Assembly: GCA_046328115.1 (NCBI GenBank)
Contig: JAXLXE010000002.1
Location: forward strand, 62,001 to 126,000
Origin: JAXLXE01 sp046328115
GTDB taxonomy: Bacteria > Chloroflexota > UBA6077 > JACCZL01
DNA length: 64,000 nucleotides
Direction of reading: 5' to 3'
Part shown: positions 23,896 to 32,220 of the stretch, piece after piece
Numbering within the stretch: the first letter of the stretch is position 1
Layout of the letters: each line of letters opens with the position of its first letter
Program-made: the position numbers and the translations under genes
The notes under the pieces: generated by a model
What the model was told of the DNA's origin: nothing
The model's input: only the letters and a program-made list of their open reading frames with translations
Databases searched by the model: none

Positions 23896-26289
23896 CTAAA
23901 GCTCCAGCGCCAGGAGCGCGGCGTTCACGATGGCTTCACTATCCATGACGTAGTGACGATAGAGGTCCGGACGTGAGCCGGACTGGCCGAACTCATCGAC
24001 GCCCAGCGGCACCGTGGGCGCACCGTACGCGCTGCCAAGAAACGCCAGGGCGTGCGACGCGCTGTCGTGCACCGTCACGATCGGCGCCCGTCTCTCTCCC
24101 TCAGGTATCAACTCGTCCAGATGCCCTGCGCTGCGGCCTGTTGTGCCGCGCTGGAGGTACGCCCGCCGCGACTCCGCCATCCCGCGGTAGATCTGGCCCG
24201 GGCTGGTGAGGTTGAGCACATTCGCGGCCACGCCCTCACGGTGCAGCATCCGCGCCGCCTCAACCGCCTCTGGGATCATCACCCCCGCCGCGGCGATCTG
24301 GACCACGTGGTCGCCGGTCACATCCGGCGCGTCGCGTGACGCGTCAATCAGCCGGTACCCGCCCTTGAGCACCTGCAAACGCAGGGTCTCGTCGCCCAAT
24401 CGTCGCATCGCTGGGTCCAGAAGGGACTGGTCCACCAGTTTGGTGGACAACCTCAGGTAGGTTGTGAGTCCGTTCTCGCGATCCGCGCACTGGCGGAGCC
24501 CCTCCAGCAGTGTCCACTCCACCTCCGCCGCGAAGCAGGGCTCGTAGAACAGGAGGTGGGGAAGCTCAATCCCTAGCGAGGGCGTAACGGTGGACTGGTG
24601 GGCACCCCCCTCTGGGCTGAGGGTGATGCCCGAGGGTGTGCCAATCACGATGGCCTTGGAGCGGTTGTACAGGTTGTAGATGAGGGCATCCAGGCCGCGG
24701 CACACGAAGGGGTCGTACACGGTACCGATGGGGAACAAGTGCTGGCCGCACAGCTCGTATGACAATCCGAGCTGTCCGAGCAGCAGAAACATGTTCATCT
24801 CGGAGATCCCCAGCTCCAGGTGCTGGCCGCTGGGCGCGGGCATCCAGCGCAGAAGGCGCGGGCCCTCCTCCTCGTGATCCTGCGCCTCCGTCGTGCTGAA
24901 GACGCCGGTGCGATTGATCCAGCCACCCAGGCTGGTGGAGACGGCCACGTCTGGCGCCACGGTGACCATGCGCTTGCCGATCTCCGGAAGCCGTTCGAGC
25001 TCGGTGAGCATGCGGCCAAGCACGTCTTGCGAGGATGTGTTTGGCAGGTGCCGCAGACCGAGAGTGGCCGGCACTGCCGACGCTGGGACCGGCGCTGGCG
25101 CCGTCTGGCCCCCGGCCAGCCGCTCCGCCGCGCTACGGCAGGCTCGCCCCTCAGGAGAATCCGGCGCGAACGATGGCCACTCATCCTCGCCCGGCACACC
25201 CAGCTCCTCGCGGAGCGCCTCGATCTGCTCACCCGTCAGAAGCTGGGAATGGTTGAGCGGGTGACCGGCGATGGGTAGCCCCCAACCCTTGATGGTGTAG
25301 GCAAAGATGACGGTTGGCGCGTCAGGCATGTTCTTGGCACGGTTGAACGCGTCCAGCAGCACCGCGATGTCATGGCCACCGAGGTCCGCGAGCAGCCCGG
25401 GCAGATCCTCGTCCGAGACGTCCGCCACGGAACGGCGAACGCGCTCGGGCTCGCGACTAGACAGAACCAGGCGGCCACGGCACTCATCTCCGGGCAACCT
25501 GATGAGCGCCTGGTACTCCTCGTTGCTCATCTCGTCGATGCGGCGCTCGAGCGCGTCACCGTCTGGCATCGCAAACCTGGCCTGAAGGCGCCGTCCGTAC
25601 TTGCAATCGATCACGTGCCACTTGCTATCCGCCAGCAGCGCCTTGAACTGGGCGGCGCGCATACCGGGAATCACACGATCCAGGCTCTGCCGATTGACGT
25701 CCACGATCCAGAGCACGTTGCCCAGGTCGTGGAGGTACTCCTCGGTCACCGCCTCCCAGACGTTGCCCTCGTCCAGCTCCGCGTCGCCCACGACGGCGAC
25801 AAACCGCCGCGACGTGACCTCGCCAAAATGGAGCTCAGAGTACCGGGCCGCCAGCGATGCAAACACCGGCGCCACCGCGCCAAGGCCCACCGAGCCGGTC
25901 GCAAAGTCAATCTGGTCGCGATCCGGGTCCTTGGTCTTGCTGGGGTACGACTGGAGCTGCTTGTAGACCCGCAAGTTGGGCAGATAGCTCCGATCAAGGT
26001 TTCCCAGCAGATACTGGATGGCGTGGAACGTGGGCGAGCCGTGAGGCTTCACGGCGATTCGATCGTCGGCGCCGAGCTCGCTGAAGTACAGCGCGGTCAG
26101 GATTGAGACGATGGACGCTGAGGATGCTTGATGACCGCCGATCTTGGAATTGTCGAGATTCGGGCGCACGTTGTTGGCGTGGTGGACCATGTTGGTGGCC
26201 AGCCACAGCACGCGACGCTGGATTGACTCGAGGACAGCGAGTTCATCGGCAGAGATGTTCGCCGCGTGGGTCCGCTCGATCGTGAGCAC
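23896..26289 (-). CDS. aceE: Pyruvate dehydrogenase E1 component, homodimeric AceE type
   Basis: 797 residues with three transketolase-like domains. The thiamine-diphosphate motif GDAELDEGNVWEA is at 168-180, and the family landmarks GGHQASSASI, DFATGSVGLGAVAP, YTIKGWGLPIAGHPLNHS, LGGWINRTGVF and GVDEFGQSG are all seen. It decarboxylates pyruvate and would acetylate a lipoyl E2, but no aceF or lpd is nearby. It is about 90 residues shorter than the E. coli enzyme, mainly in loops. GTG start with GGAGGGG 4 nt upstream. A TATAAT box lies 79 nt upstream (26368-26373). A related role on another 2-oxo acid cannot be excluded. Confidence 0.85.
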   Translation of the reverse strand: MLTIERTHAANISADELAVLESIQRRVLWLATNMVHHANNVRPNLDNSKIGGHQASSASIVSILTALYFSELGADDRIAVKPHGSPTFHAIQYLLGNLDRSYLPNLRVYKQLQSYPSKTKDPDRDQIDFATGSVGLGAVAPVFASLAARYSELHFGEVTSRRFVAVVGDAELDEGNVWEAVTEEYLHDLGNVLWIVDVNRQSLDRVIPGMRAAQFKALLADSKWHVIDCKYGRRLQARFAMPDGDALERRIDEMSNEEYQALIRLPGDECRGRLVLSSREPERVRRSVADVSDEDLPGLLADLGGHDIAVLLDAFNRAKNMPDAPTVIFAYTIKGWGLPIAGHPLNHSQLLTGEQIEALREELGVPGEDEWPSFAPDSPEGRACRSAAERLAGGQTAPAPVPASAVPATLGLRHLPNTSSQDVLGRMLTELERLPEIGKRMVTVAPDVAVSTSLGGWINRTGVFSTTEAQDHEEEGPRLLRWMPAPSGQHLELGISEMNMFLLLGQLGLSYELCGQHLFPIGTVYDPFVCRGLDALIYNLYNRSKAIVIGTPSGITLSPEGGAHQSTVTPSLGIELPHLLFYEPCFAAEVEWTLLEGLRQCADRENGLTTYLRLSTKLVDQSLLDPAMRRLGDETLRLQVLKGGYRLIDASRDAPDVTGDHVVQIAAAGVMIPEAVEAARMLHREGVAANVLNLTSPGQIYRGMAESRRAYLQRGTTGRSAGHLDELIPEGERRAPIVTVHDSASHALAFLGSAYGAPTVPLGVDEFGQSGSRPDLYRHYVMDSEAIVNAALLALEL

Positions 26290-26367
26290 AATCCCCTCCG
26301 GGGTGCGCGTGTACGTGTCTAATAGCTCACGGGCAGACTGGCCGACCGGAGCAGGTTGCTGGAGCAG

Positions 26368-26373
26368 ATTATA
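26368..26373 (-). promoter_or_regulatory. Consensus -10 box for aceE
   Basis: A perfect TATAAT on the minus strand in the 105-nt gap before aceE. No good -35 hexamer is found 16-18 bp upstream, so the call rests on the -10 alone. Confidence 0.45.
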
Positions 26374-26394
26374 GGTTCGACCGCCATCACCGCC

Positions 26395-28998
26395 TCAGGT
26401 ACGCTCATGCCCGTTCCGGAGGGCTGCCTCCGCTTGTCGCGCTAGAGCAAAGCAGGCCTCCTGCAGTCTAGCCGCAAACGCGCCCGCGGACTCGCTTTGC
26501 TCCATCCGCATGGGCTCGCCAAACGCTATTGCTAGCGGCGCGCGGGTGATCGCGAGCGGAACACCCCCGATCACGATGCCCTTGTGGTGGTCCACGGTTG
26601 GGGGGATCAAGTCCTCCGTCCCGGCCGTGCCGAACGGGACTACCGCGGCGTCTAGCGCCTGGGCCAGCACCGAGACTCCCGGCTTGAACCTGGCCGCGGG
26701 GTCATTTGCTGCCTCGAGCTCGGGCTCCACGTGCTGACCCTGCGGAAAGATCATGATGGCACTTCCCCGTTCCGCCAATCGCGCCAACCCCCGCAGGCTG
26801 GCATCTCGCTGCCGATCCTGGTGCAGCGCGTAAATCCCCCACGCGATCCGGGCGTAGTTGGCGAGCACGCCTGCCCGGGCAACACCGCCCGCCCATGCCG
26901 CCACAACGAGACGAGAGTCCAGGCCGTGGGCCGGCGAATGCGCCAGGCCATAGCGGACCAGCGGGTGGTCAGCGAAGCTGTGGTGGGTACCGGCCAGGAT
27001 GACACGCTGAGGCAGATTTGCCAGATGCTCGGCGCCGATGACTGAGATCCGCCGCGCCGCCAGCCTGAACAACACGTCAAAGGGAAAGCCAATCCAGCGA
27101 AATACACGTCCCCACGTATACGGCCAGAGCGGCTGCTCCACGGGCACACCACCCCCATCAGGGCCGGCAACCGCCTCATCCGAGCCCAGCGGCGGAGCCT
27201 GAGACATGACTTCCCGAACCTCCGCCACCGTCATGTCTGGACGCAAGTCAGCGTCGCTCACGGCACGTCCCGTTTTCTCCTCCAGGGCGAGCGCTAGCTC
27301 TACCAGCATCAGGCTGTCCAACCCAAGCTCCGCTAGCGTCTGCTGGGGGCCGGGAGCGCCCGAGCGCGCCACAGCGGCTATCGCCTGTCCAATCGGATCG
27401 TCCGCGGCTAGCGTGGCGTCCACCACCGCCGCCGCGTGCACGGCCTCCGGCGCCGGCAAGAGGTGCCGCCGTACTTTGAGGGTGTTGGTGCGCGGAAAAT
27501 CCGGATCTGGCCACCAGGACGCGGTGGCCACCCGCTGGTGCAGCGCCAGCCGACCGTTGCTCTCCGCCACAATCGTGCGTACGTCCAGATCTCGCGAGGC
27601 GGGGGCGGTGGGGAGCAGGTACGCGTGGAGCGTGGCGCCGCCGCCGGCGCCCGGCACCAGAATCACGGCCGCGTCTGACACGTGCGGATGGTGCCGTAGC
27701 ACGTCCTCCACATCTCCGGGCCACACGTTCATACCGGAGGGCAGGACAATGAGCTCCTTGGCACGCCCGGCCAGCCTGATGTTGCCTTGAGGGTCAATGG
27801 TGGCAAGGTCGCCCGTGGAATACCAACCGTCGTGCAGCGCCTCCGCCGTCCGCTCCGGGTCCTTCCAGTATCCGCGCATCACGTTTGGACCGTAGACCTG
27901 AAGCTCGCCGTCCGCACTCAGCCGCACCTGTACGTCACGGATGGGCCTGCCCACGCTCCCCAGCGGCGTGGAGCCGTCGGGCGCGCCGCATGCCACCACC
28001 GGAGAGCACTCGCTCGCGCCGTAGCCCTGAACCACTCGGACGCCCAGCCGCTCCCAGAGACGCTGGGTCTCCGGCGGCAGCGCGGCCCCGCCGGAGGCCA
28101 CCATGACCAGGTGTCCGCCAAGCTTTCTGTGGACCGCGAAAAACAGCGCGCGCCGGGCCCGCAAGGGCAGGCGGTCCGCCAACGCCATCATCCCCTCAAA
28201 GACCCGAGGCGACAGCTTGGCGCGTAGCTGGGTCTCTAGCGTCTGCCCCATCAGCGTGAAGAGCTGCGGCACCGCGATCATGTGGGTGATCCGCTGCTCG
28301 TTGAATACCCGCAGAATGTCTGGTCCGCGGCGACTGGGAACGTAGTGGATCGCTGCTCCGCGCGAAAGTGGGTACAGCAGCCCGCCTGTCAGCTCGAATA
28401 GGTGAGACAGCGGCAGAATACTGGCCAGCCTGCAGCTTGGGTCAACGGGGATGTTGTCCGACAGGACATTGACCTGAGAGCAGAGATTCCCATGGGTGAT
28501 CATGCAGCCCTTGGGATTGCCCGTGGTGCCAGAGGTGAACACGATCGCCGCCAGGTCCTGCGACGGTCGGGACCAGGGGCTCGCCGCCACCTCGGAACCT
28601 GTCGTAGCCGGCTCCCACCATTCGACCACCAGATCTGTCCGCGCCCAAGCTGGGCGTTCCGAGACTCCCGCCACGATGAGCCGCGGCTCAACGAGGTCGA
28701 TGATCCGCGCCGCCGCCTCCGGATTCATTTCGCGATCGAAGGGCACGACAATGGCACCCAGCTTCCAAAGCGCAAAGTGGTACACGGGCGTGCGCCAATC
28801 GCTCGGCATCCACAACACCACGCGGTCCCCCTCGAGGACTCCGCGATCGGCCAGTTCCCTGGCCAGCGCATCAGTGGCCGCGAGCAGCTCCCGGCTATTC
28901 AGCGTACGCCAGGCGAGACCCTGCTGCGAGCCCAGCGCGATCGCGTCAGGATACCGTCGCGCGCGCTCCACAACGAGCTCATACAGATGCCCAAACAC
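26395..28998 (-). CDS. Acyl-AMP ligase / acyl-carrier / PlsC acyltransferase fusion
   Basis: 867 residues with three domains in order. Residues 1-500 are an ANL acyl-adenylating domain (TSGTTGNPKG 155-164, GYGASE, YSTGDLATID, GRAKELIVLPSG). Residues 530-600 are a carrier domain with phosphopantetheine Ser562 in LGLDSL. Residues 640-850 are a PlsC-type acyltransferase with the HX4D motif HHSFAD (672-677) and FPQGQH (751-756). It would activate a fatty acid, hold it on its own carrier arm and pass it to a lyso-lipid or similar acceptor. E. coli Aas has related parts in reverse order and no carrier. GTG start with GGGAGG 5 nt upstream. Confidence 0.88.
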   Translation of the reverse strand: MFGHLYELVVERARRYPDAIALGSQQGLAWRTLNSRELLAATDALARELADRGVLEGDRVVLWMPSDWRTPVYHFALWKLGAIVVPFDREMNPEAAARIIDLVEPRLIVAGVSERPAWARTDLVVEWWEPATTGSEVAASPWSRPSQDLAAIVFTSGTTGNPKGCMITHGNLCSQVNVLSDNIPVDPSCRLASILPLSHLFELTGGLLYPLSRGAAIHYVPSRRGPDILRVFNEQRITHMIAVPQLFTLMGQTLETQLRAKLSPRVFEGMMALADRLPLRARRALFFAVHRKLGGHLVMVASGGAALPPETQRLWERLGVRVVQGYGASECSPVVACGAPDGSTPLGSVGRPIRDVQVRLSADGELQVYGPNVMRGYWKDPERTAEALHDGWYSTGDLATIDPQGNIRLAGRAKELIVLPSGMNVWPGDVEDVLRHHPHVSDAAVILVPGAGGGATLHAYLLPTAPASRDLDVRTIVAESNGRLALHQRVATASWWPDPDFPRTNTLKVRRHLLPAPEAVHAAAVVDATLAADDPIGQAIAAVARSGAPGPQQTLAELGLDSLMLVELALALEEKTGRAVSDADLRPDMTVAEVREVMSQAPPLGSDEAVAGPDGGGVPVEQPLWPYTWGRVFRWIGFPFDVLFRLAARRISVIGAEHLANLPQRVILAGTHHSFADHPLVRYGLAHSPAHGLDSRLVVAAWAGGVARAGVLANYARIAWGIYALHQDRQRDASLRGLARLAERGSAIMIFPQGQHVEPELEAANDPAARFKPGVSVLAQALDAAVVPFGTAGTEDLIPPTVDHHKGIVIGGVPLAITRAPLAIAFGEPMRMEQSESAGAFAARLQEACFALARQAEAALRNGHERT

Positions 28999-29199
28999 GG
29001 TAACCTCCCGAGCACCGCGTGAGACCGCGCCGGACGGGGAAACACGTTCCTACGGGACATGCCCCCTCGGCGCGCACGCGCCGCGCCGCAATTTGGAAGT
29101 GTAGGCCATCCACGTGTGTTTTCTATCGCGGCTGCTCCAGGAGAGCGCAAGTCTTAATCAGCGACCGGCACTGTGCTATCCTCGATAGGACGGGGGTTT

Positions 29200-30588
29200 A
29201 TGACTGTGAACGTGTTGACGCGAGTTTTCTTGGCATGCGCGCTGGTGGCGGCGGTGGGCGCGACCCACGCGGGCAATGCGCTAGCCAGTCCTCCAGCCGG
29301 CCTGACCTCCGGCCTCGAGCGCGTCCTTGCCGACTCCGCGTCGACAGCGCCGGTGCTGAGCGAGGGGTACCAGAAGCTGCTGGACTTCTTCGTGCTACCG
29401 CTGAAGTCGGGAGACATTCTGGATGCGGCCTGGGATGCCGGGGTAACGGCGCTGTCGCAGGCGGGAGCGGGGGCGCCGACGGGTGACCGCCCACGGTTCT
29501 CGAATCAAAAGGACGCAGACTGGAAGACATTCGCGGAAAGCTACGCCGAGCTGGTGCAGCTCGCGGACGGGAAGCTGGACCGCGCCATCCTGGACCGCGT
29601 GATCCTCGCCGGGATGGCGGCGTCCGCTCACGAGAACCACACGCGGTTCATCTCCAAGGAGCAATTCAAAGAGGCCCAGTCAGCCATCAGCAACAACGTC
29701 CGGTACGGCGGTATCGGCGCAAGGTTCAACCGCGAGCTGGTGGTAATCGAGGTGTTCGACGGCAGTCCCGCCGCCAGGCAGGGCCTCCGGCCCGGCGATC
29801 AGCTCTTACAGGTAGACGGTGCCTCAGTGGAAGGCCAGACCCCCACGGAAGCGAGCGCGCGCGTGCGCGGGGAGATCGGCACCAGCGTGACGCTCACCGT
29901 GCGGCGCAGCGGCGAGCTGGCCTCCCTCGCGTTCACCCGCGAGGAGATCAAGTTGGACTGGCTGGTGGCGCGGGTCTCAGACGACGGCATCGGGTTCATG
30001 ACGGTGCGTCAGTTCCCGTCTCCTCAGGCAATTGGTGCGTTCAATAAGGCCATTGAGACCTTCCAGGCCCAGGACGTCTCCGCCCTGGTCATCGATCTTC
30101 GCGGCAACTCGGGTGGATCCGTGGACACAGGCGAACAGATGCTCAGCCGCTTCATCAAGTCAGGACCGCTCTATCAGCGGATCGACCGTCGAGGCGGGCA
30201 ACGAACGGTGCAGGCCTTTGGCGACCACTGGGGCAAGAACGTACCCATCGTCGTGCTTACGGACGGCGGAAGCGGATCGATGAGCGAGATCTTCGCCGCC
30301 GCGATGCAGGAAAACGGCGTGGCTCGCGTCCTGGGCACGAAGACCGCGGGCAGCGTTGCCGCCTCTGTCTACCACCCACTGAGCGACGGCTCCGCCATGC
30401 AGATCGCCCACTCCCTGATCAAATCTAGCCAGGGCAAGACGCTGGACAATTCCGGGCTGGAGCCTGATGAGGTGGTGGAGCTGGACGCGGCCGCATTGCG
30501 TGCGGGCCGAGACACGCAGCGCGAGGCCGCGGTTGACTACCTCAGGCGCCAGGTAGGCATGGCACGCGCCAGCTCCGCCACGGAATAG
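29200..30588 (+). CDS. PDZ/S41-family C-terminal-processing-protease homologue
   Basis: 462 residues from the ATG at 29200 (GGGGG 4 nt upstream; a GTG nine codons earlier is the alternative). Signal peptide at 1-29 (ACALVAAVGATHAGNALAS). A PDZ domain spans about 165-240 (YGGIGARF, GSPAARQGLRPGDQLLQVDG). The S41 core follows with LVIDLRGNSGGSVD and TDGGSGSMSEIFAAAM. Ser360 aligns with the nucleophile of Tsp/CtpA, but the Lys of the usual FGK motif appears to be Ser (KTAGSV), leaving only Lys381 four residues earlier. It may use a different catalytic pairing or be weakly active. Secreted or membrane-side role inferred. Confidence 0.85.
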   Translation: MTVNVLTRVFLACALVAAVGATHAGNALASPPAGLTSGLERVLADSASTAPVLSEGYQKLLDFFVLPLKSGDILDAAWDAGVTALSQAGAGAPTGDRPRFSNQKDADWKTFAESYAELVQLADGKLDRAILDRVILAGMAASAHENHTRFISKEQFKEAQSAISNNVRYGGIGARFNRELVVIEVFDGSPAARQGLRPGDQLLQVDGASVEGQTPTEASARVRGEIGTSVTLTVRRSGELASLAFTREEIKLDWLVARVSDDGIGFMTVRQFPSPQAIGAFNKAIETFQAQDVSALVIDLRGNSGGSVDTGEQMLSRFIKSGPLYQRIDRRGGQRTVQAFGDHWGKNVPIVVLTDGGSGSMSEIFAAAMQENGVARVLGTKTAGSVAASVYHPLSDGSAMQIAHSLIKSSQGKTLDNSGLEPDEVVELDAAALRAGRDTQREAAVDYLRRQVGMARASSATE

Positions 30589-30590
30589 GG

Positions 30591-31142
30591 GTGTCCACGG
30601 GATCCGCAGCGGAGTCCGCTGACCACTCCTCGCCGCCAGTTCCGCCGATCAGCCCACGGGAGCGGGCGATGTTCTACGTGCGGCTGGTCGCCGGTGCGCT
30701 CCTGATGTACCTGGGCATAGCCCACTTGCTGGATCAGGTGAGCGTTCGCGACGCGCTCGTACGGCACGCTGTGTGGCAAGCGTGGCCTCTCGTAGGCGGA
30801 TACTCCGCACTGGAGCTCACACTACGGCTGGCGGCGCTGGAGTTCTTCCTGGGTGTCTTCGTCTTCGGCGGCCTGCTCACGCGATTTCTGGCGCCAATCT
30901 CCGCGCTGGTCACCGCGGCGCAGGTTGTGGCGTTGCAGGCTGACGCATATCTCGGTGCCTGGCTGGCCACGGTCGCCGCCGCGGCCGTGAGCGTGTGGGG
31001 CGGCGGACGCGGGACCATGGATTCTTCTCTTGGTCGCATGCAGCGGCGTTCGATCGAGCGCGAGGCGGAGCGCACGCGATTGCGCGCCGAAGCGCGCGAG
31101 GCCAGGCAACGTGCCAGTGATGAGGCAACGGGCGAAGCGTGA
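30591..31142 (+). CDS. DoxX-like membrane protein
   Basis: 183 residues with four hydrophobic segments from about residue 28 to 125 (FYVRLVAGALLMYLGIAHLL, LELTLRLAALEFFLGVFVFGG, APISALVTAAQVVALQA, GAWLATVAAAAVSVWGG), then an Arg/Glu/Ala-rich helical tail. The pattern resembles DoxX/TQO-small-subunit-like proteins. A GTG start lies 2 nt after the protease stop, implying coupling. An internal ATG at 30669 with GGGAG 8 nt upstream would remove 26 polar residues and is a real alternative. A strong bidirectional terminator follows. Confidence 0.65.
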   Translation: MSTGSAAESADHSSPPVPPISPRERAMFYVRLVAGALLMYLGIAHLLDQVSVRDALVRHAVWQAWPLVGGYSALELTLRLAALEFFLGVFVFGGLLTRFLAPISALVTAAQVVALQADAYLGAWLATVAAAAVSVWGGGRGTMDSSLGRMQRRSIEREAERTRLRAEAREARQRASDEATGEA

Positions 31143-31172
31143 CGTGATCGCGCCTACAAGGCACGCGCAAAT

Positions 31173-31211
31173 AGGAAGGGGCGGCGATCAGAGTGATCGC
31201 CGCCCCTTCCT
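31173..31211. terminator. Strong bidirectional terminator
   Basis: Perfect 18-bp stem (31173-31190 with 31194-31211, arm AGGAAGGGGCGGCGATCA) around a GAG loop, followed by TGTTTG on the plus strand and preceded by AAAT that reads ATTT on the minus strand. It separates the convergent DoxX-like and zinc-ribbon genes. Confidence 0.8.
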
Positions 31212-31237
31212 GTTTGCCCGGTACGGACACGCGGGCG

Positions 31238-31537
31238 TTACGAAGCCCGGGCGATCTTTGGCGGCCGTCCCCGCCTTGGGCGAAGGTCCTCGGCGGAAAG
31301 CGGTCGGCGGTCCACCCAGACATCCTCCGTATCCTGCAGCCAGAGCCGTCCTGAGCAGTACGGGCAGCGCATCTTGCGGACCGCGTCCACGTGGGCGGGG
31401 TTTCGTAGCTTGATGGAGCCGGCCTCCAGCACCCGATCTTTCGGGCCCTGGGCCGTCGCAATGGCTCTCGTGCACAAAATGCAGGTCAGGTCTCCTCGGA
31501 CCTCCCAAGCGGTCAGCGCACTTACATCCGTCAACAT
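31238..31537 (-). CDS. Small zinc-ribbon protein with AT-hook tail
   Basis: 99 residues. Two CxxC pairs (CILC at about 19-22 and CPYC at about 58-61) form a probable zinc ribbon. The C terminus RRGRPPK is a textbook AT-hook core (GRP flanked by basic residues), suggesting DNA minor-groove binding. Start ATG at 31537 with AAGGAGGG 6 nt upstream. It could be a nucleoid or regulatory protein. No family name recognised. Monocistronic between two strong signals. Confidence 0.7.
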   Translation of the reverse strand: MLTDVSALTAWEVRGDLTCILCTRAIATAQGPKDRVLEAGSIKLRNPAHVDAVRKMRCPYCSGRLWLQDTEDVWVDRRPLSAEDLRPRRGRPPKIARAS

Positions 31538-31812
31538 GGGTTCCCTCCTTGGAGGCTCGGACGAATCGGTGCCGAGTCGAGATTCCTCTGGACTGACCAG
31601 AGTTTCTCAGGTGCACCTAAGCGTCAGGTGAGCCCAACATAAAGAACAGATAAGGATTCCTCGGCCCCGTGATCTCCGCTTCCCTGCTCGCCACGGCCCG
31701 AGATACCCAGATAATCGGCAGTCCACGCCCGGCCAACAGCCCCCGAGCAACGGCCCATACTGGCTGCTATAGTCCCAGCCAACCTTGCGCCAGCAATGAG
31801 GAAGCGAGCCCC

Positions 31813-32208
31813 ATGAGCGGCATCAGAGTCATCAGGCCCAGTGAGCGGTCCCGCTCATCTACGCAGACCAGCGGGATGGTTCGTGAGTCCGGCGTGGCAC
31901 CGGACACCACCGGCTCCCAGACCATCTGGTCGGGCGTGGTCACCACACCGCCCGGCGTCGCCTCCGGCGTGCACCACCACGGCGACTGCGAGAGCGCCAT
32001 TTACGTTGTGCGAGGTCGTGCTCGATTTCGCTTCGGCCCAACGCTGGAGCACGTCGTGGACGTGGGCCCGGGGGACTTCCTTTTTGTCCCGCCAAACGAG
32101 GTTCACTCAGAAGAGAACCTGAGCCAGACCGACGATTTCGAGATGGTGGTGTCGCGCGGCTGCTCCACCGCCGTGACCGTAAACGTGCCGGATCCCCGCG
32201 GCAGCTAG
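31813..32208 (+). CDS. Cupin-domain protein
   Basis: 131 residues from the ATG at 31813 (the frame is open further upstream but lacks coding character). One small conserved-barrel cupin: motif 1 GVHHHGDCESAIYVVRGRARFRFG with three His and a Glu as metal ligands, and motif 2 GPGDFLFVPPNEVHSEEN with the last His. The metal site is therefore complete. Single-domain cupins may be sugar isomerases, dioxygenases or ligand sensors; no further clue here. It converges on the histidine kinase gene. Confidence 0.82.
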   Translation: MSGIRVIRPSERSRSSTQTSGMVRESGVAPDTTGSQTIWSGVVTTPPGVASGVHHHGDCESAIYVVRGRARFRFGPTLEHVVDVGPGDFLFVPPNEVHSEENLSQTDDFEMVVSRGCSTAVTVNVPDPRGS

Positions 32209-32220
32209 TAGCGCTGCCGG

